Below, one piece after another: positions 7,419 to 15,019 of a DNA stretch of 17,022 nt. The translations under genes were made by a program, and so were the position numbers. The notes beneath the pieces are model-generated. The model searched no databases and was not told the origin of the DNA. It saw nothing but the letters and a program-made list of their open reading frames with translations. The stretch's first letter is position 1. Every line of letters starts with the position of its first letter. This DNA is from Clostridia bacterium (GTDB lineage: Bacteria > Bacillota > Clostridia > Christensenellales > UBA1242), in NCBI GenBank assembly GCA_016290255.1, contig JAEETG010000130.1, positions 1-17,022 on the forward strand, in the 5' to 3' direction.

Positions 7419-7441
7419 AAAAAAGAAATCTTTCAGATTTC
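7419..7441 (-). terminator. intrinsic terminator, proximal copy of a tandem pair
   Basis: On the minus strand GAAATCT-GAA-AGATTTC (7425-7441) forms a 7-bp stem and is followed by six T (7419-7424). The stem begins inside the stop codon (TGA, 7440-7442) of the endonuclease IV-like gene. The hairpin core and flanks repeat those of the second terminator. Confidence 0.7.
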
Positions 7442-8288
7442 ATTTTATTTTTTCAAAATAGTTTTTCATTGTTTGTGCATCTGGGGCTTGAGTGCCTTTG
7501 GATTCACTTATTATTGTTGGATTGATTTTTAACTCTTTCACGCTTTCCAAAAATGGTTCATAATTTGGCCCATAGACATTATCTTCAAATGTTAAGTGAA
7601 CAATCTCACCCTTTTCTCCATATTTAATTTTTGAAAAATGAATGTGACAATCATTAACTTTTTCAAAACCAAGTTTATCGATTGCTTTGTTAAAAATATC
7701 CAAAAAATCTTGCTTTGTTTTAAGAGATCCATTTGTTATGCTGTTGATGTGACCAAAATCAAAGCATGGATACAAACTTTTGTCCCACGAACAAATCTCC
7801 AAAATCTCATCAACTGTTCCAATGTTTGAAAATTTACCCATTGTTTCTGGGTTTATGTGTTGATTTTGAAGGTCTTCCTGATAATATAACTCCAAAAAGT
7901 CCTTTAATCCCTTTTCCATATTTAGAAAGGCTTCTTTTCTATCTAATTTCATTTGAGAGCCAACATGAACAACGCAGTTTGTTCCACCAAGCATCTTAAG
8001 GCCTCTCAAACTATTTAGCACATATTTGTTGTTATTTTCAATGGAGCTTGGGCTGGTGTTACAAAAATTTATGTAATATGGAGCGTGAACGCTGATTTTG
8101 ATATCATACTTTTTTGCTTCATCCAATAGTTTTTTAGATTTCTCTGGGGTGAGAAAACGCCCCAAAGTGAACCCATATTCATAGGCCGTGAGCCCCATTG
8201 AATTAAGCCATTTTGGTGCTTCTTCACTATCTTTATAGCCAAGTTCATAAAATAAATCACAATTTCCCGATGGACCAAATCTAACCAT
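7440..8288 (-). CDS. endonuclease IV-like TIM-barrel protein (Nfo family relative)
   Basis: This is a 282-residue protein with the spacing of endonuclease IV metal ligands: SVHAPYYINF (H68), VVHVGS (H108), ETMGK (E148), CFDFGH (D177, H180), DCHIHFSKI (H215/H217), EIVHLTFED (H231) and ISESKG (E262). Endonuclease IV cleaves the backbone 5' of abasic sites and belongs to the xylose-isomerase-like TIM barrels. In E. coli Nfo an aspartate sits two residues before the last-but-one histidine (DxH); here that place seems to be isoleucine 229, and ETMGK replaces the more usual ENTAG stretch. It may therefore be a repair endonuclease subfamily or a related TIM-barrel enzyme of other function. The ATG at 8288 follows AAAGGAG with 5 bases. 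It follows truB after 10 bases and ends at the tandem terminators. Confidence 0.78.
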   Translation of the reverse strand: MVRFGPSGNCDLFYELGYKDSEEAPKWLNSMGLTAYEYGFTLGRFLTPEKSKKLLDEAKKYDIKISVHAPYYINFCNTSPSSIENNNKYVLNSLRGLKMLGGTNCVVHVGSQMKLDRKEAFLNMEKGLKDFLELYYQEDLQNQHINPETMGKFSNIGTVDEILEICSWDKSLYPCFDFGHINSITNGSLKTKQDFLDIFNKAIDKLGFEKVNDCHIHFSKIKYGEKGEIVHLTFEDNVYGPNYEPFLESVKELKINPTIISESKGTQAPDAQTMKNYFEKIK

Positions 8289-8298
8289 GTTTTCTCCT

Positions 8299-9147
8299 TT
8301 ATATAAGCCATGTTGGAATGCTGGCTAAACCATTTTCGTCAACAAAACATATCCCAACCAAGCCAGATTCATCATATAACCTATATTTCCCTGTTTTTTG
8401 CTCAACTTTAATCTTTAAACCATTTTTTATTTTTTGTATTTGCTCTGTTGAAAGTTTTATCTCATCTAAAAACTTTATTGCAAAATCGTTTGGAATAATA
8501 TCTTTTTCTTCTATTTCTTCAATTTTTTTGCTGTTTTCAATTAAAAAGTCTCCACACTTTGTTCTCTTAAGTGCCGTCATTGTTGCACAAGAGTTAAGAA
8601 TTTTTGCAAAATCTCTGCAAATACTTCTAATATATGTTCCACCACTGCATTCAATTTCAAAACTAAAACTGTTGTCTGAAATCTTTTCCAAAAGTTTGAA
8701 AGAATAGATTTCAATGTTGTGCGGTTTAATTTCCGCCTGCTTCCCGCTTCTTGCTAGCATATATGCCCTTGTTCCGTTGATGCTTTTTGCAGAATATAGT
8801 GGCGCAATCTGCTCTTGCTTTCCAATCATTTTAGAAATATTTGCGTTTATTTCTTCTTCCGTTGGAATATGCTCGCTTCTTTGCACAATAACATTGCTCT
8901 CCGAATCCAAAGTTGCAGTTTCATAACCAAATGAAAAAGTTGCAACATATGTTTTACGCTTTTGCAGCATTATGTCAAAAAGCCTATTTGCTCTGCCAAC
9001 GCCAACAACCAAAACCCCTGTTGCATTTGGGTCAAGTGTTCCCATGTGGCCAATCTTGTCTTTTATGTTAAGCTTTTTCTTTAGTTGCCAAACGGCTTTT
9101 GCACTGCTAACGCCAAACTCTTTGTTCACACAGAAAAACCCATTCAT
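8299..9147 (-). CDS. truB: tRNA pseudouridine(55) synthase TruB
   Basis: This is a 282-residue protein with the TruB signature GHMGTLDPNATGVLVVG (33-49), in which D39 is the catalytic aspartate. It also has YSAKSINGTRAY, GGTYIRSICRD and a small C-terminal PUA-like region ending IPTWLI. It isomerises U55 to pseudouridine in the T-loop of most tRNAs and acts as an RNA chaperone. The ATG at 9147 overlaps the nrnA stop by 4 bases. The order rbfA-nrnA-truB after infB is common in Firmicutes. The usual next gene ribF is missing and an endonuclease IV-like gene follows instead. Confidence 0.96.
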   Translation of the reverse strand: MNGFFCVNKEFGVSSAKAVWQLKKKLNIKDKIGHMGTLDPNATGVLVVGVGRANRLFDIMLQKRKTYVATFSFGYETATLDSESNVIVQRSEHIPTEEEINANISKMIGKQEQIAPLYSAKSINGTRAYMLARSGKQAEIKPHNIEIYSFKLLEKISDNSFSFEIECSGGTYIRSICRDFAKILNSCATMTALKRTKCGDFLIENSKKIEEIEEKDIIPNDFAIKFLDEIKLSTEQIQKIKNGLKIKVEQKTGKYRLYDESGLVGICFVDENGLASIPTWLI

Positions 9148-10106
9148 CTGTTTAGTTCCTTTTTGCTTTCTTGAATTAAAGCATGAAGTGCTTTTTCAAT
9201 ATCACCCTTTAGAGTTAAACCAGAAGCTCTAACATGCCCGCCTCCGTTAAATCTGTGAGCGATATTTGAAACATTAACCCCCTCACATGCTGTTCGAAGG
9301 CTCACTCTCCACTCGTTTTCAGCATCTTCACTGATGCTTATTCCAATTTTCACACCCCTAATGTTTTGAAGATAACTTGCCATAAATTTGCCGTCACTTC
9401 TTTTTGCCTTGAACTCTTCAAAATCTTTTTTTCTGAGAATTGAAACAGCAATTTGACCCTTTTCATATAACCTAACAGATTCAAAAGCCCTTTTTGTGAC
9501 TTGAAAGTTTTCCTCTCCAACAACACCAAAACAAACATAGAAGTTGTCATTCACATCTTTGCAGTGCTTTATTAGTTCACTGGCACATTTCAGAGTTTTG
9601 TCATTAACTGACGAATATGTGAATGCTCCACAATCCATATACATTCCAGAATATAAAAATTTTGCAAGCTCATAATCAAGTTTAATCTTGCTTTTAAATA
9701 GCCAAAATAGAACTTCACAACAACTGCTCATTCCACGCTTAACATAGTTAAAATCGGCAAAATTTTTGTTGTCTTGGTGGTGGTCTATGTTAAACTTTGT
9801 TTTTGATGCTAAAAATACCTTCATATTTTCATCACATAGCCTCGTTATTTCTGAACAATCCACGCAAATTCCAACATCAAACTGCTTATTTGAAACAGTT
9901 TCATATTTTTGTTCGCCAACAATGCGTAAAATGCCAGCACTAGGTGTTTTTTCCACAAAAAGTGTTGAATCTTTCCCAAATTGCTTAATTATTCTTTGTA
10001 GCGCTAAGCCCGAACAAATGCAATCATGATCGCTATCTTTATGAGTGAAAATTGCAATTGTTTTGGCATCTTTAATTGCGTTTAATAGTTTTTGCAAAAA
10101 AGTCAT
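9144..10106 (-). CDS. nrnA: DHH/DHHA1 phosphoesterase, NrnA-type nanoRNase
   Basis: This is a 320-residue protein of the DHH family. Motif I is THKDSDHDC (H22, D26, D28). Motif II is CVDCSE (D83). The DHH motif lies in FNIDHH (108-110). The C-terminal DHHA1 substrate-binding domain carries GGGH (288-291). NrnA proteins degrade 2-5 nt RNAs and often pAp or cyclic dinucleotide linear products using manganese. The first motif is less standard than the HxNPDGDA seen in many homologues, but the metal-binding His and Asp residues are present. The ATG at 10106 follows GGAGG with 7 bases, and the rbfA stop overlaps it by one base (TAATG). Confidence 0.9.
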   Translation of the reverse strand: MTFLQKLLNAIKDAKTIAIFTHKDSDHDCICSGLALQRIIKQFGKDSTLFVEKTPSAGILRIVGEQKYETVSNKQFDVGICVDCSEITRLCDENMKVFLASKTKFNIDHHQDNKNFADFNYVKRGMSSCCEVLFWLFKSKIKLDYELAKFLYSGMYMDCGAFTYSSVNDKTLKCASELIKHCKDVNDNFYVCFGVVGEENFQVTKRAFESVRLYEKGQIAVSILRKKDFEEFKAKRSDGKFMASYLQNIRGVKIGISISEDAENEWRVSLRTACEGVNVSNIAHRFNGGGHVRASGLTLKGDIEKALHALIQESKKELNR

Positions 10107-10465
10107 TAGTTTTCCTCCGGTTTTACGTTTAAACTATCCAAAAGCCTATCCATTTTTGCCGCTTCTTCCCAAGTTGTGTCTTTAAAAAAGTGTATTTCAG
10201 GAGTTAACCTCATGTTTAACTTTTGTGACAAACTTTTTCGAATAAATGAAGAACAATTAACCAAAATGTTAAAAGTTAGGTCCTCCGCCTTTTTATTTGG
10301 AGACAAAATGCTCACAAAAACTTTTGCGTGGCTTAAATCTGCACTAACCTCTGTTTTTGTTATTGTTATCATTCCATTAATGCGTGGATCTTTGAGTTCA
10401 TTTGCAATAATTTGTGTGAGCGTTTTTTGCACCTCACTGTTCAACCTATCTGTTCTTGTGCTCAT
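10106..10465 (-). CDS. rbfA: 30S ribosome-binding factor RbfA
   Basis: This is a 119-residue protein with a single KH-type fold. It begins STRTDRLNSEVQKTLTQII and has the conserved LKDPRINGMITITKTEVSAD, AKVFVSIL and LTPEIHFFKDTT segments. RbfA binds the 30S subunit near the 5' end of 16S rRNA during late maturation and cold adaptation. The ATG at 10465 follows a run of Gs (GGGGGGAG). A palindromic hairpin lies between infB and this gene, and the downstream nrnA start overlaps its stop codon. Confidence 0.95.
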   Translation of the reverse strand: MSTRTDRLNSEVQKTLTQIIANELKDPRINGMITITKTEVSADLSHAKVFVSILSPNKKAEDLTFNILVNCSSFIRKSLSQKLNMRLTPEIHFFKDTTWEEAAKMDRLLDSLNVKPEEN

Positions 10466-10490
10466 TTTTTCTCCCCCCTTTAAACAAGAA

Positions 10491-10519
10491 AATCTTAATA
10501 GTGATTTTCTATTAAGATT
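10491..10519 (-). other. 11-bp inverted repeat between infB and rbfA
   Basis: On the minus strand AATCTTAATAG (10509-10519) pairs perfectly with CTATTAAGATT (10491-10501) around a 7-base loop. It is followed by TTCTTGTTT, a poor U tract. It begins in the infB stop codon and ends 25 bases before the rbfA ATG. It could be a weak terminator, an RNA processing site or an mRNA-stabilising 3' end for infB. Confidence 0.55.
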
Positions 10520-12971
10520 AGTCTCTTTCTATTTGTTCAATAACATAGCTTTCAACTGTGTCGCCAACCAATATGTCGTTGTGGCCTTCAAGTTTAATTC
10601 CGCACTCCATGTTTGCCAAAACTTCTTTGATGTCGTTTTTATCTTTTTGAAGTGTTGTGATTGTTGTGTCAACAAGCAAATCTTTGCCTCTAAACAACCT
10701 GATTTTTGAGTTCTTTGTGATTTTTCCATCTTTCACAACACAACCAGCAACTGTTCCAATACGGCTGATTTTAAATATTCTGATAACTTCTGCGTGACCA
10801 ATAACTCTTTCTTCAAAGATTGGCTTTCTCATTGCTTTAATTTTCTTTGAAATATAGTCCACAATTTGATAAATAATTTTAGACATAAATAGTGGCATTT
10901 TGTTGTGCTCAATGATAATTTGAGCTTTGCTGTCTGGCTTTGTGTTAAAACCAATAAGTTCAGCATCAGCTGATTTTGCAAGCAAAACATCGTTTTCGTT
11001 GATTGCACCAACTCCACCGTGAATACACTCAACTCTAACTTCTTCATTTTGAACCTTGTTGAGCATTTCAACCAAGGCTTCAAATGAACCCTGAACATCT
11101 GCTTTAACAATGACGTTCAAAACTTTCTTTTCGCTTCCAGCATCGTGAGATAAAAACTCTTCCATCGAGAAGTTAGATTTAGCGTTAATCTTTTCGGTTT
11201 GAACTCTTCTCTTTCTTTCTGCCAAAACTTGTTTGCTCATTTTTTCATCAACAACATAAATGTTGTCTCCAACATTTGGAACGCCGTCAAGCCCCAAAAC
11301 AGAAACTGGTGTGCTTGGTGGTGCTTTTCTAATGTTTGCACCTTTATCATTAATAAGAGCTCTAACCTTTCCAGCGTGAACACCTGAAATCACAGTGTCA
11401 CCAACTTTTAGGGTTCCATTTAGAACAATTATTGTTGCAATTGGGCCCTTACCTTTGTCTAGTTTAGACTCAATTATCATTCCAAGTGCGTTAACATCTG
11501 GGTTAGATTTGAGTTCTTTCATGTCTGCAACCAAAAGAACCATTTCTAGCAGTTTATCAACTCCCTGTCCAGTAAGAGCAGAAATTGGAACAACAATTGT
11601 GTCGCCACCCCATTCTTCTGGAACAACATTGTTTTCTGTTAACTGCTGTTTAACTCTTTCCAAATTAAACTCTTTTTTGTCCATTTTGTTAACAGCAACA
11701 ATCATTGGAACATTTGCTTTCTTTATGTGGTTTATTGCTTCAACTGTTTGAGGTTTAATTCCATCATCACCAGCAACAACCAAAATTGCAATATCTGTTA
11801 CACTTGCACCACGTTCACGCATTGCACTGAAGGCCTCATGACCTGGAGTGTCGATAAATGTGATTTTCTTTCCGTTTGTTTCAATTTGATATGCTGAAAT
11901 GTGCTGTGTGATTCCACCCGCCTCACCACTGGCGATATGAGAGTGCCTAATGTAATCCAAAAGTGAAGTTTTTCCGTGGTCAACGTGACCCAAAACAGTT
12001 ACAATTGGAGGCCTTGGAACAGTGTTCTTTGTTTCGCTGTCTGTTGTGAATTGGTCTTCAAGTTGCTCTTCAAATGATTTTTCTAGTTTTTGTTCCAAAA
12101 CAACGCCAAGTTCACTGCACACTAGTTCTGCTGTTGTGAAATCGATTGAACTGTTGAGGTTTGAAACAATTCCAAGAACCATGAGTTGTTTCAAAATGTC
12201 GGCAATTGAACGGCCAGTTTTTTCAGAAAGTTGTTTAACAGTTATGTTTTCTGTTGTGATAACAGCATGGTCAATTGGTGCTGAAATAACAACCTCTGTT
12301 TGCTTTGCCTTCTTTGTTTTAATCTTTCTGCTGCCCATGATGCGTTCTGTGATTGAATATTCTTCCAAGAGGCCTTGCCTTAGTTGTTTTCTGGATTTTC
12401 CACCAATTTTGTCCATGTCACGATTTCTTTTGTCGTTGTCACGCTTTTTGTCGTTATTGTCAAAAACTCTTTTTTGAGTTGGAGCAAAATCAGGTTTGGA
12501 AAACTCAGCCTGATCTTTTTTGCCTTTTTGGAAAGGCATTGGCTTTTTGTTTTGATCTTTCATAAATCCTGGCTTTTTGCCGTCTTTAAAGCCTTGTTGA
12601 GGTTTGTTGAAAGATTGTTGATTGTTTGGAATTGGACGTTTTGAATCCATTGGCTTTTGCCATGGTTTTTGCATTGTTTTCACATTTGGAGATTTTTCAT
12701 CACGCTTTATCTCTTTTACTTCTTTTAAAGCTTTTGGGGCTTCTATAACTTGAACTTTTTCTTCAGCAATTTCTTTCACAACAGGAGAAACTGCCACCTT
12801 TTGGGAGGCATTTTTCTTGAGTTGTTCTCTAAGTTCTTTGCTAACTTTCTCCAATTTTTCAAGAAGATCTTTCACTTCTTTGTCCATTTTTATTAGTTCT
12901 TTGTTGTTAATTTGAGATAGTGTTCTCAAATTTTCAAAACTTACACTACTTTTGCTTGCTTTATTTTCCAA
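10518..12971 (-). CDS. infB: translation initiation factor IF-2
   Basis: This is an 817-residue GTPase. A helical, then lysine/proline/glutamine-rich disordered N-terminal region (1-220) leads to an IF2N-like module around 240-295. The G domain has GHVDHGKT (328-335), DTPG (374-377) and NKMD (428-431), and is followed by domains II, III and the C-terminal C1/C2 modules that bind initiator fMet-tRNA. IF2 joins the ribosomal subunits at initiation. The switch I region reads GGITQHISAY, with serine where most IF2 proteins have glycine. The start is TTG at 12971, 8 bases behind a GAGGAG that is formed by the last two codons of ylxQ. The low-efficiency start codon and the shared codons suggest coupling. 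Confidence 0.96.
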   Translation of the reverse strand: MENKASKSSVSFENLRTLSQINNKELIKMDKEVKDLLEKLEKVSKELREQLKKNASQKVAVSPVVKEIAEEKVQVIEAPKALKEVKEIKRDEKSPNVKTMQKPWQKPMDSKRPIPNNQQSFNKPQQGFKDGKKPGFMKDQNKKPMPFQKGKKDQAEFSKPDFAPTQKRVFDNNDKKRDNDKRNRDMDKIGGKSRKQLRQGLLEEYSITERIMGSRKIKTKKAKQTEVVISAPIDHAVITTENITVKQLSEKTGRSIADILKQLMVLGIVSNLNSSIDFTTAELVCSELGVVLEQKLEKSFEEQLEDQFTTDSETKNTVPRPPIVTVLGHVDHGKTSLLDYIRHSHIASGEAGGITQHISAYQIETNGKKITFIDTPGHEAFSAMRERGASVTDIAILVVAGDDGIKPQTVEAINHIKKANVPMIVAVNKMDKKEFNLERVKQQLTENNVVPEEWGGDTIVVPISALTGQGVDKLLEMVLLVADMKELKSNPDVNALGMIIESKLDKGKGPIATIIVLNGTLKVGDTVISGVHAGKVRALINDKGANIRKAPPSTPVSVLGLDGVPNVGDNIYVVDEKMSKQVLAERKRRVQTEKINAKSNFSMEEFLSHDAGSEKKVLNVIVKADVQGSFEALVEMLNKVQNEEVRVECIHGGVGAINENDVLLAKSADAELIGFNTKPDSKAQIIIEHNKMPLFMSKIIYQIVDYISKKIKAMRKPIFEERVIGHAEVIRIFKISRIGTVAGCVVKDGKITKNSKIRLFRGKDLLVDTTITTLQKDKNDIKEVLANMECGIKLEGHNDILVGDTVESYVIEQIERD

Positions 12972-12976
12972 ACTTT

Positions 12977-13261
12977 CTACTCCTCACTTTCAATTATTGG
13001 ATTTATAAAATTCTTATTTGTTATGCCAACAACACTGCAGTTCTCAGCATTTAATAACTCATTTAATGATTTTTTTAATTTTCTAAAAGGGATTTTTCTT
13101 ATTTCACAAATATTTTTTACACGCTGTTCAAGTTTTTCTTTACAGTCTCCCCCAATCAAAACAACAAAACAATGGTTTTCTTTTATGTTGTCAAACCCAT
13201 ATGCAATTGAGTTTGAGCGTTTGCACAACCCCAAATAGTTTTCTAATTTTGCTTTTGGCAC
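12977..13261 (-). CDS. ylxQ: L7Ae-family RNA-binding protein YlxQ
   Basis: This is a 94-residue protein of the L7Ae/L30e/Gadd45 fold (annotated as ribosomal L7Ae-like YlxQ in Firmicutes). It starts KLENYLGLCKRSNSIAYGFD and has the FVVLIGGDCKEKLEQ core and SVVGITNKNF near the end. Family members bind kink-turn RNA. The start is GTG at 13261, 7 bases behind GAGGTGA, overlapping ylxR by 19 bases. Its last codons supply the ribosome binding site of infB, so the order ylxR-ylxQ-infB is tightly packed as in B. subtilis. Confidence 0.9.
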   Translation of the reverse strand: MPKAKLENYLGLCKRSNSIAYGFDNIKENHCFVVLIGGDCKEKLEQRVKNICEIRKIPFRKLKKSLNELLNAENCSVVGITNKNFINPIIESEE

Positions 13262-13500
13262 TCTTTCATCACCTCGTCATATATGCTTTCAGGAACCTCA
13301 CACTTAAGTGCCCTATTAAGAGCCTTTGATTTTTTTAGATTTTTTAGTGTTTCAGCATCACGACTCACATAAAAACCACGTTGTTGTATTTTTTGTTTTT
13401 TGTCCACAACAATTTTGCCATCAATTCTCACAAGCCTAATTAGCTCACTTTTTGGCTTCATTTGCCTTGTTATTAAACACATTCTTTTGGGTTCTGCCAT
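13243..13500 (-). CDS. ylxR: YlxR/RnpM family RNA-binding protein
   Basis: This is an 85-residue protein of the YlxR (DUF448) family. It has the conserved RMCLITRQMKPKSELIRLVR stretch (6-25) and QRGFYVS (40-46), a version of the GRGAY motif. In B. subtilis this protein binds RNase P RNA and modulates RNase P activity, and it also affects expression of several genes. The ATG at 13500 follows GGAG with 6 bases, and the nusA stop is 9 bases upstream. It lies between nusA and ylxQ, its standard place. Confidence 0.93.
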   Translation of the reverse strand: MAEPKRMCLITRQMKPKSELIRLVRIDGKIVVDKKQKIQQRGFYVSRDAETLKNLKKSKALNRALKCEVPESIYDEVMKECQKQN

Positions 13501-13509
13501 AGAAAACTC

Positions 13510-14646
13510 CTATTCTATTTCTTGAATATCTGAAAGCAAATCCAAATCGCTTTCTTTATCAAAACTTGAATCAATTTCTGTTAGTGTTTCTTTGCCATCT
13601 TTTTCGGCTTTTGATTCACTCTTAACATCAATCTTCCAACCAGTTAGCTTTGCTGCTAATCTAACATTTAGGCCTTCTTTACCAATTGCCAAAGATAGTT
13701 TGTTGTCTGGAACAACAACTTTGGCTGATTTTTCTGCTTCGTTTATTTCAACGCTAACAACTTCTGCTGGGCTGAGTGCTGAAGCAATGTATTCAAAGTT
13801 GTCTTCTGAATATGGAATGATGTCAACCTTTTCAACTTTTAACTCATTTAGAATTGAGTTAATTCTTGTTCCATGGCTTCCAACACAAACACCAACTGGG
13901 TCAACATTTTTATCTTTGCTGAAAACAGCAATCTTTGTTCTAACACCAGGTTCACGAACAATGTTCTTTATTTCAATGTCGCCATTTTCAATTTCTGGAA
14001 CTTCAAGTTCAAATAGTCTTTTCACAAATGACACATTTGTTCTTGTCACTTGAACTTGTGAACCATAGTTTGTTTCTCTAACCTTTTTGATGCAAACTTT
14101 GATGCGGTCACCAACAGAAAATGTTTCACCAGGAATTTGGTCATTTGGCATCATAACACCCTCTGTGTCCATTCCACTTAGTTCAACATAAACATTTTTG
14201 ATGTCCATTCTTCTTACAATTGCTGTTGTTAGGTTGTCACTCTTGCTTGAAAGTTCCATTGAAATGTTGTCTCTTTCAGCTTCTCTTAGTTTTTGCATAA
14301 CAACTTGTCTTGCTGTTTGAGCGGCAATTCTACCAAAAGATTTTGGTGTTACTTCTTCTGAAACCATGTCTCCAACTTTGTAACTTGACTTAATTTGTTT
14401 TGCATCTTGAAGTGAAATCTCTTTGTCTGGGTCTTCAACCTCATCAACAACAGTTTTGTATGCCAAAACCTTTATGGTGTTTTTTTCTGGATTTAGTTTT
14501 ACTGTTGCAGATTTTGCCTCACCAAAATTCTTTTTATATGCGCTTGTTAAAGCACTTTCAAGTGCCGCAATAAAGAACTCCTTGTCTATTTTCTTTTCTT
14601 TTTCAAGTAAATCTAGTGCTATGAAAAAGTCTTTGCTGTTAATCAT
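13510..14646 (-). CDS. nusA: transcription termination/antitermination factor NusA
   Basis: This is a 378-residue protein. It has an RNA-polymerase-binding N-terminal domain (1-130), an S1 domain (about 134-200), KH1 with GVCVGSHGTRI (252-262) and KH2 with LAIGKEGLNV (319-328) followed by RLAAKLTGWKID. A short acidic tail ends it, and the C-terminal AR repeats of proteobacteria are absent, as in other Firmicutes. NusA binds paused polymerase and RNA and promotes pausing and intrinsic termination. The open frame extends to 14688, but I chose the ATG at 14646 because AAAGGAG lies just upstream. The leader carries a promoter and a stem-loop, so NusA-dependent feedback control is plausible. rimP, the usual gene before nusA, is not present. 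Confidence 0.96.
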   Translation of the reverse strand: MINSKDFFIALDLLEKEKKIDKEFFIAALESALTSAYKKNFGEAKSATVKLNPEKNTIKVLAYKTVVDEVEDPDKEISLQDAKQIKSSYKVGDMVSEEVTPKSFGRIAAQTARQVVMQKLREAERDNISMELSSKSDNLTTAIVRRMDIKNVYVELSGMDTEGVMMPNDQIPGETFSVGDRIKVCIKKVRETNYGSQVQVTRTNVSFVKRLFELEVPEIENGDIEIKNIVREPGVRTKIAVFSKDKNVDPVGVCVGSHGTRINSILNELKVEKVDIIPYSEDNFEYIASALSPAEVVSVEINEAEKSAKVVVPDNKLSLAIGKEGLNVRLAAKLTGWKIDVKSESKAEKDGKETLTEIDSSFDKESDLDLLSDIQEIE

Positions 14647-14661
14647 TATTTTTCTCCTTTT

Positions 14662-14692
14662 AAAAATGATGAGTGGGTAACCACCCACTCAT
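14662..14692 (-). terminator. nusA leader hairpin (candidate attenuator)
   Basis: ATGAGTGGGT (14669-14678) and ACCCACTCAT (14683-14692) form a perfect 10-bp stem with a 4-base loop. On the minus strand it is followed after one base by ATTTTT (five T, 14662-14666), and then by the nusA ribosome binding site. It lies about 10 bases downstream of the predicted start of the P2 transcript. It could end transcripts arriving from P1 and attenuate P2. Confidence 0.65.
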
Positions 14693-14710
14693 GCTATCAT
14701 TTCCTTTGTT

Positions 14711-14739
14711 ATTATAACATATATATATTCAAATATCAA
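14711..14739 (-). promoter_or_regulatory. sigma-A promoter P2 ahead of nusA
   Basis: On the minus strand TTGATA (14734-14739) is separated by exactly 17 bases from TATAAT (14711-14716). This is one mismatch from consensus. The predicted start near 14704 gives a leader of about 58 bases to the nusA ATG, which contains the hairpin. Confidence 0.7.
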
Positions 14740-14758
14740 GTTTTTTTGCAAAACTTTT

Positions 14759-14989
14759 TTATAGTGTTAGAGAATCATTTGTTCTTTGTCTTTTTCGTTT
14801 TGTTGAAAGGTGCCTTATGTTATCCTGTCTCCATTCAACCATTTTGTTTAGTGCATCAATTTTTTGTTTTAATAGAACGGCATAATAAGTGGTCATATAG
14901 TTTCTACCATCTGTGCCATCGTTTCCAACATTCTTTTTGTTTTTACTTTTTGCTATTCTTTTTATTGCTTCAAAATCTTTTTCTTCCAT
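14759..14989 (-). CDS. small basic protein of unknown function, in the place of rimP
   Basis: This is a 76-residue protein that I do not recognise. It opens MEEKDFEAIKRIAKSKN, has a glycine/asparagine-rich GNDGTDGRN (22-30), a helix-like middle with YYAVLLKQKIDALNKMVEW and a very basic end (RHLSTKRKRQR). There is no signal peptide or membrane helix. The ATG at 14989 follows GGAGG with 6 bases; a GTG at 15004 is in frame but includes the ribosome binding site, so it was rejected. A perfect consensus promoter lies 30 bases upstream, which argues that it is a real, well expressed gene. The lysine/arginine content suggests nucleic-acid or ribosome binding, but that is only inference. Confidence 0.7.
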   Translation of the reverse strand: MEEKDFEAIKRIAKSKNKKNVGNDGTDGRNYMTTYYAVLLKQKIDALNKMVEWRQDNIRHLSTKRKRQRTNDSLTL

Positions 14990-15019
14990 GATGGACCTCC
15001 ACACTTAATTGTTACCATT

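Noticed and set aside
10176..10709. 177-codon plus-strand frame
   Set aside because: It covers rbfA, the intergenic hairpin and the end of infB in antisense; both are certain genes and the frame shows no domain.
12022..12477. 151-codon plus-strand frame rich in S, F and L
   Set aside because: It mirrors the IF2 N-terminal region; the composition is what the lysine- and glutamine-rich coding strand gives in reverse.
14738..14756. A/T stem (AAGTTTT with AAAACTT) between the small gene and P2, considered as a terminator
   Set aside because: On the minus strand it is not followed by a U tract and it overlaps the -35 of P2; the stem has almost no GC.
14990..15004. upstream in-frame GTG as the start of the 76-residue protein
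   Set aside because: Starting there would place the GGAGG ribosome binding site inside the coding region and leave the GTG without one; the ATG at 14989 is ideally spaced.
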